This document shows, piece by piece, positions 8,250 through 15,382 of a stretch of DNA of 64,000 nucleotides. The stretch comes from CAZFER01 sp964517495. GTDB taxonomy: Bacteria > Hinthialibacterota > Hinthialibacteria > Hinthialibacterales > Hinthialibacteraceae. Position 1 is the first letter of the stretch. Each line of letters begins with the position of its first letter. The notes under the pieces are model-generated. The model ran no database searches. It was given only the letters and a program-made list of their open reading frames with translations, and was not told the origin of the DNA. The position numbers and the translations under genes were made by a program. The stretch is from the NCBI GenBank assembly GCA_964517495.1, contig CAZFER010000014.1:1-64000 (forward strand). Direction: 5' to 3'.

Positions 8250-8813
8250 ATGGCTTTGGATAAGACGAATTTTTGGATTTCGTTGGTGTTGGTGATTTAT
8301 TTGCTTTTCATTGGGGTTGGCGCTGCTTCGATGGTGATTTTTAATTTCCCCACGGAAGAAGAGGGAAAGATCATCTTTGCTCAGAATGAAAATAAGGAAT
8401 TATCATTTTATCCTTTTGGAGCGATTTCTTCGATTGACCAGGGATTTCTGCTTCTCGCTTTTTTGGCTGGTATGGCCGGAAGTTTTTTACATGCAGCCCA
8501 TTCCCTCAGTACCTACATGGGGAATTCATCGTTCAAGCCGTCGTGGACCACCTGGTATTTTCTGCGTCCCTGGATTGGTGGTGTACTTGGATTTGCCATT
8601 TATCTAACGTTTCGGGCGGGATTGGTATCGGGTGCAAGTGCTGCAAATCCTTATGGGGTGGTTGCCCTTGGCTTTATGGGGGGATGGTTCTCCAAAACAA
8701 CAACTGATAAGTTACCTCCACGTCCAACGGGAGGCGCCCAAATTCATATAAAAGTCAAAAACCCAGAGGGGATTGAATCCCTATCCCAAGAAAGCCCTCT
8801 TGTTTTTGAATGA
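8250..8813 (+). CDS. conserved-type inner-membrane protein of unknown function
   Basis: A 187-residue membrane protein with about four helices: one near residues 8-30, one at LLLAFLAGMAGSFLHAAHSL, one at YFLRPWIGGVLGFAIYLTFRAGLVSG, and a GVVALGFMGGWFS segment before a soluble Pro-rich tail. The pattern YFLRP...G...Y..FRAGL...GGWFS...DKL is one I recall from uncharacterised bacterial membrane proteins; no biochemical role is known to me. The start ATG at 8250 is chosen over the TTG at 8244 because of the GGAGGG box just upstream. It stands alone between the NO-stress genes and the cold-shock gene. Confidence 0.7.
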   Translation: MALDKTNFWISLVLVIYLLFIGVGAASMVIFNFPTEEEGKIIFAQNENKELSFYPFGAISSIDQGFLLLAFLAGMAGSFLHAAHSLSTYMGNSSFKPSWTTWYFLRPWIGGVLGFAIYLTFRAGLVSGASAANPYGVVALGFMGGWFSKTTTDKLPPRPTGGAQIHIKVKNPEGIESLSQESPLVFE

Positions 8814-9022
8814 TTTTTTATCAAATTGATCACAATTTTGTTCTATGGGCCTTTCTATTTAGTGAAAATCGTGTATTATATCTTTGTACATATTTTTGTT
8901 TTTGCTGGACCGGACCCCGTCAAAAGAAGTGCAGCTCTTATTACCCCTCTCCTTTTTGATCATACCGGAACAATTAGTAAACAAAAAATGAAAACACATT
9001 ATAAGAGGAGGCCAATTAGAAC

Positions 9023-9226
9023 ATGGCTACAGGACGAGTAAAATGGTTTAATGAGAAAAAAGGTTATGGCTTTATTGAGGAAGACGGTGGTAAAGATGTT
9101 TTTGTCCATCATTCCGGTATATCAGGAATGGGTTTCAAGACCTTATATGAGGATCAGCAAGTCTCTTTCGATGTTACCGATGGAAAAAAGGGACTGGCTG
9201 CCGTTAATGTTAAGGCTCACGATTAA
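9023..9226 (+). CDS. CspA-family cold-shock protein
   Basis: A 67-residue single cold-shock domain that binds single-stranded RNA or DNA and melts RNA structure. RNP1 is KGYGFI (about residues 13-18) and RNP2 is VFVHHS (about 26-31), both intact, with the WFN aromatic surface near residue 9. A strong AGAGGAGG box precedes the ATG by about 10 bases. The preceding 200 bases contain no gene and may be a regulatory 5' leader, as is usual for csp genes. A clear terminator follows at 9304-9340, so it is probably monocistronic. Confidence 0.95.
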   Translation: MATGRVKWFNEKKGYGFIEEDGGKDVFVHHSGISGMGFKTLYEDQQVSFDVTDGKKGLAAVNVKAHD

Positions 9227-9303
9227 TAATCAAAACCTTGGCATGAATGGATTGGATTGATAATATCAATCCTTGATTTAATACCTTAAATCAAAACCAA
9301 ACC

Positions 9304-9340
9304 AAAAGCGCCTTTCAAAACTTGGAAGGCGCTTTTCTTA
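9304..9340 (+). terminator. Rho-independent terminator after csp gene
   Basis: AAAAGCGCCTT at 9304-9314 pairs perfectly with AAGGCGCTTTT at 9326-9336, and T-rich sequence follows. Confidence 0.85.
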
Positions 9341-9482
9341 TTTCCTTGAATTCGTACGGTGTATAGACAACCTTCCATTATCACAAAACAGATTAATATT
9401 CTTTGTTTGAGTAGGTTTTGTTTAGGATTCAGGTATTCTTCTCTCTAATGATAAATACTCATGTCTCTGGGAGATTTTGAAT

Positions 9483-10133
9483 ATGTCTGGAAAGAATAGT
9501 GTATTAATTTTTGTAGGATTTCTCATTCTTGCATGGGTTGGCGCCTGTTCCAATCCCGCAGATAATGTAACACCCGCCAATGTTACTGATCCAAAGTCTG
9601 CTGGAGGCGAAATCCAGCCTGATCAAAACAGCCAGGATGGCCAGCTATATGTCTTCACTCCTGAATCGACGATCTCCTTCATCGGTTCAAAAGTAACCGG
9701 CAGTCATGATGGCGGATTCAAAACGTTCAAGGGCCAATTTACGGTAGTGGATCAATCACCTGAAACCGCAACCGGCTCCATTGAAATCGATACCACCTCG
9801 ATATGGTCGGATAATGATAGATTAACGAACCATCTCAAATCCGATGATTTCTTTGATGTTGAAAAATACCCAACTTCAACCTTTACCCTCTCTAAAATCG
9901 AAAAAGGGGATTCCAATTACACCGTGCATGGCCAATTAAACCTGCATGGTGTCACCAAAGATATTTCTTTCCCCGCTGATATCGAGGTAAATGCGGATTC
10001 TGCCACTTTAAATGCCAAATTTTACATCAAGCGCTTTGATTTCGGCATTGAATACAAAGGCCGCGCGGATGACCTGATCCGGGATGAGGTGGTCATCAAA
10101 CTGGCGATGAAAGCGGTGCCGGAGGCAATGTAG
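9483..10133 (+). CDS. YceI-like lipoprotein
   Basis: A 216-residue protein with a lipoprotein signal (hydrophobic segment ending VGACSN, the Cys being the lipid anchor at about residue 22), a polar linker, and a YceI beta-barrel domain from about residue 50. YceI features include the FIGSKVTGSHDGGFKTFKGQF start, DRLTNHLKSDDFFDVEKYPTSTF, the LNLHGVTKDISFP strand and FGIEYKG. YceI proteins bind long isoprenoid-type lipids in the periplasm; physiological roles range from quinone handling to stress response. The start ATG at 9483 follows GGGAG; the TTG two codons earlier is less likely. It is flanked by terminator and intergenic DNA, so probably a single gene. Confidence 0.9.
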   Translation: MSGKNSVLIFVGFLILAWVGACSNPADNVTPANVTDPKSAGGEIQPDQNSQDGQLYVFTPESTISFIGSKVTGSHDGGFKTFKGQFTVVDQSPETATGSIEIDTTSIWSDNDRLTNHLKSDDFFDVEKYPTSTFTLSKIEKGDSNYTVHGQLNLHGVTKDISFPADIEVNADSATLNAKFYIKRFDFGIEYKGRADDLIRDEVVIKLAMKAVPEAM

Positions 10134-10210
10134 CTGAAAGTTGAAGGTTTAAGTTTAAGTGATCTATATTGATTTTCTTTACAAACGGATTTGGCAGTTA
10201 AAGACCAAAT

Positions 10211-10969
10211 CTATTTCCATTTGACATCAGGAAGTTCTTTATGAATGGTTCTGTTTATTTCTTGTGATTGTTTTCTGATTGCTTTTTTATCCATATCTTC
10301 AGGAAACAAGACATATAACCGCAATGTATATAATGAATTATCCGATAATACTCTCATTAAGGATTGAGGCATTTCCATGATGGGAGTGGAATCTCCATTT
10401 GATGATTTTAATATTCGAATGGATTGTTCATATTTGTCTTTTTCGTCATCTCCCTGTTTTTCCAGTGCAGAAATACTTAAATGTGATCCTACTTTTTTGA
10501 GAGGCATACCTGGAATATCGAGACAAAACCAATGCTCTTTTTTAATCTTATATTCCTTTGCCATTTTCTTGATTTTTTCTTGTAACGAATTTCTCTTTAT
10601 ATTGAAATCACCTTTTCTCGACCTTGAATCTAAAATTTCATATTCTGCAACTAATTTGGGTGGGATTTTATTAAGTAATGCATTGATTTTTGCTCTTAAT
10701 GTTGTGCCACGAGAATGCTTATGAAGATATCTTATTTTATCGATTATATAAGCATCATCGAATGCAAGCCATCCATTTTGATTTTTTATTGAATGGGTAA
10801 TCCAATTTTATTTGCAAGAATTCTCCATATCAAAAGCAGATAATGATTCCTGAAGTTGCTGTATAGCGGGTGTTTTTATATCTTTATTTTCTAACATGTG
10901 ATATTGCATCAGGCCTCTATCTCGAAATCTCGTAACTATAAATTTACCGAACTTCTCTAAAGGTGACAT
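10211..10969 (-). pseudogene. unidentified gene interrupted by a single in-frame TAA
   Basis: Two open stretches are in the same frame and separated only by TAA at 10808-10810. The upstream part starts at ATG 10969 after an AGGAG box and encodes about 53 residues ending MENSCK. The downstream part is open from 10807 to 10211 and reads about 198 residues of normal-looking protein (for example KIRYLHKHSRGTT and KYEQSIRILKSSN), although its first ATG is only at 10564. Together they would make a protein of about 252 residues. I do not recognise the family; there are no membrane helices, it is rich in Lys, Ile and Ser, and has a Trp-Lys end. A recent nonsense mutation, readthrough or a sequencing error are all possible. 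Confidence 0.65.
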
Positions 10970-11026
10970 ATATATCTCCTGCTTAAATATGTATTTAATT
11001 TTAATGTAAATAAAGTTTATTAAGGA

Positions 11027-11141
11027 TTCCATGGTATATCACATGGATTGCTGTTTGTTTACCGTTCGATCGAAGGTTATCCGGATAATTTCGGTAAGGA
11101 AGGCACGAAGAAATGAGCGAAGAGAAAATAACCATATATAG
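11027..11141 (+). pseudogene. brnT: BrnT toxin remnant (C-terminal end only)
   Basis: Upstream of and overlapping the brnA relic, one frame reads GISHGLLFVYRS and, after a frame change, another reads VIRIISVRKARRNER before a TAG at 11139-11141. These match the last two strands and the C-terminal helix of BrnT ribonuclease toxins (GxSxxGxLLxVVY and IRIISxRKAxxxER). The N-terminal two-thirds of the toxin are missing, so no active nuclease can be made. The 3' end overlaps the brnA start by 29 bases, as in intact BrnTA modules. Confidence 0.7.
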
Positions 11142-11450
11142 TGAAGATGAACATGAACAACGACGTATACAAGGTGTGGATACAGGAACGGACTGGGAAA
11201 GAGTAAATGCTCTATCGGATGAAGATATAGAGAAAGCAACTGCAGAGGATCCAGATGCCGCTCCCTTTTTGGGGAAAGAATTTTGGGATAACGCCAGTTT
11301 TGTACCCTTCGTCAAGAAAGTGGATATCCATTTACAACTGGACCGGACATCGTGGAATTTTTCAAGCAAGAAGGATCTAACTATCAGAGCCACATTAACG
11401 CCATCTTGCGAACGTATGTGGATGCATGCAAAGAACACCGAATTCCATAA
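11113..11450 (+). pseudogene. brnA: BrnA antitoxin, frameshifted
   Basis: The first 77 codons read a BrnA-type antitoxin (DTGTDWERVNALSDEDIEKA, EDPDAAPFLG, then KKVDIHLQLDR). At about 11345-11347 one base appears to be missing. In the +1 alternative frame the expected ribbon-helix-helix end follows perfectly: DIVEFFKQEG, NYQSHINAILRTYV, then a stop at 11448-11450. Restoring one G after CGG would give an intact protein of about 112 residues. In the deposited frame the ORF runs on to 11460 with unrelated residues. With the toxin truncated the module is most likely dead, although the single-base error could be an assembly artefact. Confidence 0.8.
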
Positions 11451-11487
11451 ATTTCAATGAATCAAAACACCCACCATTTTTCCTGAA

Positions 11488-13725
11488 TCATACTTTTTGG
11501 AGTTTGGCGTATTCCTGGACGAGGGTTTTTTTGCCTACGTCCTGGAAATCGATGGTGATGCGGGCTTTGCCGCCATCGCCTTCGATACCGGTGACGACGC
11601 CGAATCCGAATGAGCGGTGGTTGACCATATCGCCTGGTTCAAAACCATTATCGGTTTCCCATAATTCTCCCTGGCGGGCAATGGCTTGTTGGATGGGATC
11701 ATGTTCAGACCGGAAGGTTTCCCATAATACCATTTCAATATATTCGTCAGGGATCTCATTCATAAATCGGCTGGGGAGAGTGTATTCCGAACGATTATAC
11801 TGCCTTCGGCTTTCGGCATAGGTAAGGTATAAACTGGTTTTAGCACGAGTCATTCCTACATAACACAAGCGGCGTTCTTCTTCCACATCATCAATTGATT
11901 CCATGGAGATACGGTGGGGCAGCAGCCCTTCTTCGACACCGGAGATGAAAACTACAGGGAATTCCAGACCTTTGGCGCTGTGCAACGTCATGAGTATGAC
12001 CCCCTCTTCGGATTCGTCCATCTCATCGATATCCGACTTCAGGGTGATGCCTTCCAGGAACGATTCCAGAAAGGTCAGGGCGTCAATGGGTGCGGACACT
12101 TCACGTTGGAAATCTTCGCTGTGCTGTTTGGCGGCGTTGATTAATTCGTCCACGTTTTCCAGACGTGCCTGGCTTTGGGGGTCGCTATCGGATTCCAGCA
12201 TAACACGGTAGCCGGAATCCTTAACAATAGCCTGCATCAATTCGCTTAATGAGCGTTCTCGATATTTCTTCTTCCAATGGTCAAAAAGGCGGGCGAATTC
12301 ATAAAAGACTTCGCAGGTAGTGGGGGATAAACCTGATCCCTTCCCTTCTTCGCGTGCCAGTTGGGCGGCTTCCAGCACCGGCATTTGACGGCGCATAGCG
12401 TACTCAAACAGTTTTCCGGTTGATACTTTACCCAACTTCCGTTTGGGAACATTGACAATGCGCTGGAAGGAGACCATATCGGCGGGATTTAACAGCAAGC
12501 GGCAGTAGGCCAGCACATCCTTTATCTCTTTACGTTCATAAAATGCGGTCGCTCCCACCAGTTTGTAAGGGATTCCCCGCTTTAAGCATTCCTCTTCAAA
12601 CAGGCGTGATTGGGCGTTGGTGCGATAAAAGACGGCCATATCGCGATGCGGTATTTTTTGTTCTTCGTTTAATATCTGAATTTGGTTGCCGATCCAAAAG
12701 GCTTCAGACACTTCATCCGGCAAGGGCACCACCCCGATTTTATCGCCAGGGACGCCTGCGCTCCATAAGGTTTTGCTGTGCCGTCCTCGATTGTGTTTTA
12801 CTACGGCTGAAGCAGCGGAGAGAATAGTTTGAGTTGAGCGGTAGTTTTGCTCTAACAGAATTTTTTTCACTTTGGGGTAATCGCGTTCGAATTCCAATAT
12901 GTTGCGAATTGTGGCGCCTCGCCAGCGATAGATGGATTGATCGTCATCACCAACCGCGCATACATTTTGATTTGCTTTGGCGAGTTCGCGTACGAATAAA
13001 TATTGTAGATGGTTGGTATCTTGATATTCATCCACCAGGATATGTTGAAAGCGGGTTTGGTATACCTTGGCGACATCAGGATAGTTGGTTAGCAGGTGCA
13101 CGGTTTCCAGGAGCAGGTCATCAAAGTCAAGTGCACGGTTTTGCTTTAATACTTCTTGGTAGGTTTGGTATACCTTGGCGATGGTTGAATCCGCGTCATC
13201 CTTGGCTTGCGCTCTTAAATCATCAGGGCGTTGGAATCGTGATTTTGCTTTAGAAATCAGATTGATAGCCGTTTTGGGTTTGAGTTGTTTTTCGTTTAAA
13301 TTGTTTAGCTGAAGGGCGCGTTTGATGGCGGCGGTTTGATCTGAGCGGTCATAAATCACAAATTGGGGATCAATCCCGATGGCGTTACCTTCACGCCGAA
13401 GGATACGAACGCAGATGGAGTGGAAGGTGCCAATCCATAATCCGCGTGGCTGGTTGGGGATTAACTGAGCAATACGTTCAACCATTTCCCCAGCCGCTTT
13501 GTTAGTAAAGGTGACGGCCAAAATGTTCCAGGGTGATATCTCTTGGGTTGCCAATAACCAGGCGATGCGATAAGTAATCACCCTTGTTTTACCACTGCCT
13601 GCCCCTGCTAACACCAATAATGGCCCATCATGATATTGCACCGCTTCCAATTGGGAAGGATTCAGTTCTTTTTTCAGCCGTTCTTCGAGAGTTTGGATAT
13701 AAGATTGACGGTTTGATTCATTCAT
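11488..13725 (-). CDS. pcrA: UvrD/PcrA-type superfamily 1 DNA helicase
   Basis: A 745-residue ATP-dependent 3'-5' DNA helicase for repair and replication-fork rescue. Motif I is AGAGSGKT (about residues 40-47), motif Ia TFTNKAAGEM, motif II VDEYQDT (about 232), motif III GDDDQSIYRWRGA, motif IV LEQNYRS, motif V MTLHSAKGLEFPVVF, and motif VI CYVGMTRAK. The C-terminal 60 residues form the Tudor-like module (GDMVNHRSFGFGVVTGIEG...TIDFQDVGKKTLV) that in PcrA binds RNA polymerase. Length is normal for PcrA/UvrD (720-750). It is a single minus-strand gene. No strong ribosome-binding site is visible before the ATG. Confidence 0.95.
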   Translation of the reverse strand: MNESNRQSYIQTLEERLKKELNPSQLEAVQYHDGPLLVLAGAGSGKTRVITYRIAWLLATQEISPWNILAVTFTNKAAGEMVERIAQLIPNQPRGLWIGTFHSICVRILRREGNAIGIDPQFVIYDRSDQTAAIKRALQLNNLNEKQLKPKTAINLISKAKSRFQRPDDLRAQAKDDADSTIAKVYQTYQEVLKQNRALDFDDLLLETVHLLTNYPDVAKVYQTRFQHILVDEYQDTNHLQYLFVRELAKANQNVCAVGDDDQSIYRWRGATIRNILEFERDYPKVKKILLEQNYRSTQTILSAASAVVKHNRGRHSKTLWSAGVPGDKIGVVPLPDEVSEAFWIGNQIQILNEEQKIPHRDMAVFYRTNAQSRLFEEECLKRGIPYKLVGATAFYERKEIKDVLAYCRLLLNPADMVSFQRIVNVPKRKLGKVSTGKLFEYAMRRQMPVLEAAQLAREEGKGSGLSPTTCEVFYEFARLFDHWKKKYRERSLSELMQAIVKDSGYRVMLESDSDPQSQARLENVDELINAAKQHSEDFQREVSAPIDALTFLESFLEGITLKSDIDEMDESEEGVILMTLHSAKGLEFPVVFISGVEEGLLPHRISMESIDDVEEERRLCYVGMTRAKTSLYLTYAESRRQYNRSEYTLPSRFMNEIPDEYIEMVLWETFRSEHDPIQQAIARQGELWETDNGFEPGDMVNHRSFGFGVVTGIEGDGGKARITIDFQDVGKKTLVQEYAKLQKV

Positions 13726-13764
13726 TATATCAAGTCGAATTGATTACCTTTCGTGAAGATGCCC

Positions 13765-13789
13765 CGGCTCGGCGGGAGCCTCGCCCTCC
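13765..13789. repeat. CGGCTCGGCGGGAGCCTCGCCCTCC dispersed repeat
   Basis: A GC-rich 25-base block with an internal GGCTC/GAGCC stem. A related block at 48307-48392 appears to be split by a 25-bp-stem palindrome. Likely one member of a genome-wide intergenic repeat family. Confidence 0.4.
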
Positions 13790-13985
13790 CTGAATTGCAA
13801 CCTTATAACTTTAAGGTAAAGTAATGCATTTTTAGAGGGCATGAGTCTTTTCATTAGGATGTTTTAATATGCACCTTACCAACAAACTGGGTTATCAATC
13901 AAGCGATAAAGTATATCCTTTCGTTCTGTTGAACTTCACAAAGTGGATATAAATTCGGTAGGATAGCATCATTCATTTTTAATTC

Positions 13986-14077
13986 GAACGCTCGGACGAT
14001 TGGTGCAGCATGGCGTGTTGGTACCAAAAAGGGATCAACCGCCATTTCCCCAAGCTGCCTGATCGTGGAGGGCGTTC
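13986..14077 (+). ncRNA. long hairpin leader upstream of queF
   Basis: A 92-base imperfect hairpin with five stacked helices: GAACGC/GCGTTC (13986-13991 with 14072-14077), ACGAT/ATCGT (13996-14000 with 14062-14066), GCAGC/GCTGC (14005-14009 with 14054-14058), ATGGCG/CGCCAT (14010-14015 with 14040-14045) and GTTGGT/ATCAAC (14017-14022 with 14034-14039). It ends 33 bases before the queF ATG. It could be a cis-regulatory RNA responding to preQ1 or queuosine, but it does not match the preQ1-I core I know. A 32-codon ORF from 14010 to 14108 overlaps it and may be chance. The gap before it (13794-13985) shows nothing else. Confidence 0.5.
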
Positions 14078-14110
14078 AACCAATTTACCTGAAATTGAAA
14101 AGGATTAACC

Positions 14111-14449
14111 ATGAGCCAATTGGAAACGTTTGATAACGCCTATCCTGGGCGAAAATATAAAATACACATTGATTGTCCGGAATTTACATCCGTGTGTCCA
14201 CGGACTGGTTTGCCTGATTTTGGCACCATTCGCATTCATTATATTCCGGACAAGAAGTGTATTGAGTTGAAGGCCTTAAAGATGTATCTGCTGCAATACC
14301 GGAATGAGGGGATTTTTTATGAATCTGTCACCAATAAAATTCTGGACGACCTGGTGGCCGCCTGTAAACCACTTTGGATGAAGGTCGAAGGGGATTTCAA
14401 CGCCCGGGGTGGGATTTTGACTGTAGTGAGTGCGATATATAAGAAGTAA
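14111..14449 (+). CDS. queF: NADPH-dependent 7-cyano-7-deazaguanine reductase, unimodular QueF
   Basis: QueF reduces preQ0 to preQ1 in queuosine tRNA-modification synthesis, in the cytoplasm. The 112-residue length matches the short, homomeric YkvM-type QueF. The catalytic segment EFTSVCPRTGLPDFGTI holds the nucleophilic Cys (about residue 29) and the conserved Asp (about 36); ELKALKMYLLQYRNEGIFYE is the QueF family signature with substrate-binding Glu. The start follows AAAGGATT. No other queuosine genes are adjacent. The preceding hairpin leader may regulate it. Confidence 0.95.
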   Translation: MSQLETFDNAYPGRKYKIHIDCPEFTSVCPRTGLPDFGTIRIHYIPDKKCIELKALKMYLLQYRNEGIFYESVTNKILDDLVAACKPLWMKVEGDFNARGGILTVVSAIYKK

Positions 14450-14451
14450 AA

Positions 14452-15045
14452 TTACGGGCCAAACCGGTGAATATCCCCTCGGCTTTTTACTCCATTGCTG
14501 GGGGCGTAAACTAGAAAGATATTGGCGCCGGCTTCGAAATTCATGGCGCCGATTGAGGTGCTGCCGCTGTCGCCATCCATGATGCGGTCGGGGCCGCGTG
14601 AGATTACCCACCATTTAAAATTGCCGGGCATTTCAATGCCCTTCCAATGTTGCATGGCACCGGGGCGGAAAAACTTCTGACGGGGGCCGTTGGGCAGGGT
14701 TGGGTCGAAATAGCCATAGCGCATGCCGGCCTGACTATCCTGATCGACACGCACTTGAAAGGGATCATCCACGGATTCGGGATTGCTCAGATAGGCCACC
14801 GGTGTGCTGAGTGCATTGAAATAGAGCGGGCTGGTATGGCCACCCCAGTTGGGGTAAGGCATGTAGGCATTGTTATCGAGAAAGTACATTTCGATGGCAT
14901 TACCCAGGGCGCGATGATCTGACTCCACCTTAGCCACTTTTGCCCGGGTTTGTGCGTTTAAAAAATTGGGGACAGCGATAGCCGCCAGGATGCCGATTAT
15001 GGCGACCACGATTAAGAGTTCAATGAGTGTAAATGCGTTTTTCAT
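14452..15045 (-). CDS. GspG-like type II secretion pseudopilin
   Basis: A 197-residue protein with the class III prepilin N-terminus: short leader MKNA, Phe at +1, Glu at +5, then the hydrophobic LLIVVAIIGILAAIAVPNFL helix. The mature globular part begins with QTRAKVAKVESDHRALGNAIEMYFLDNNAYMP, typical of GspG/TadD-style pseudopilins from environmental phyla, and a C-terminal domain has YFDPTLPN and GPDRIMD (a GPD motif near the end as in GspG). It should be processed by a prepilin peptidase and act in type II secretion or as a minor pilin. It is a stand-alone gene; a second pseudopilin is at 38476-39156. Confidence 0.85.
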   Translation of the reverse strand: MKNAFTLIELLIVVAIIGILAAIAVPNFLNAQTRAKVAKVESDHRALGNAIEMYFLDNNAYMPYPNWGGHTSPLYFNALSTPVAYLSNPESVDDPFQVRVDQDSQAGMRYGYFDPTLPNGPRQKFFRPGAMQHWKGIEMPGNFKWWVISRGPDRIMDGDSGSTSIGAMNFEAGANIFLVYAPSNGVKSRGDIHRFGP

Positions 15046-15110
15046 GTTATAAATTCACCTTTTATATTCAATTTGTGAAACAACCCAAGCAGGATTAAAA
15101 TAAATTCTTT

Positions 15111-15154
15111 CAACCCTCCCCTGCCCTTCCCAGGCTTGGGAGGGGAATGAAGGG
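15111..15154. repeat. CCCTCCC/CCCAGGCTTGGGAG palindromic repeat, copy 2
   Basis: It shares the core TTCCCAGGCTTGGGAGGGG and the AACCCTCCC lead with the copy at 4893-4936. It lies between the divergent pseudopilin and M14 peptidase genes. Confidence 0.55.
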
Positions 15155-15382
15155 CTATTATCCATCACAAAAAAATTCCTCTGATTTTCTGCTTGAATTT
15201 ATTCTCTCATCATTCAGGGCGGTTTGTCAATTAAAAATCACATCTTTCTTGCTGGAGATTTTGCGTGAATATGGCATAATAGCGAAAAGATGCAAACGGT
15301 TTATAAGGGGTAGGATCATTTCAGGCAATGGTTCATATACTCTCAATAAACCTAAAATTAAATACACATTTGGAGGTTTGGG

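Noticed and set aside
11001..11438. A 145-codon minus-strand ORF opposite the BrnA relic
   Set aside because: The plus strand reads recognisable BrnT and BrnA segments; the minus reading has no recognisable features.
14010..14108. A 32-codon ORF before queF as a leader peptide or transposase remnant
   Set aside because: It lies inside the hairpin sequence, has no ribosome-binding site, and the likeness to transposase FP-LP patterns is too weak.
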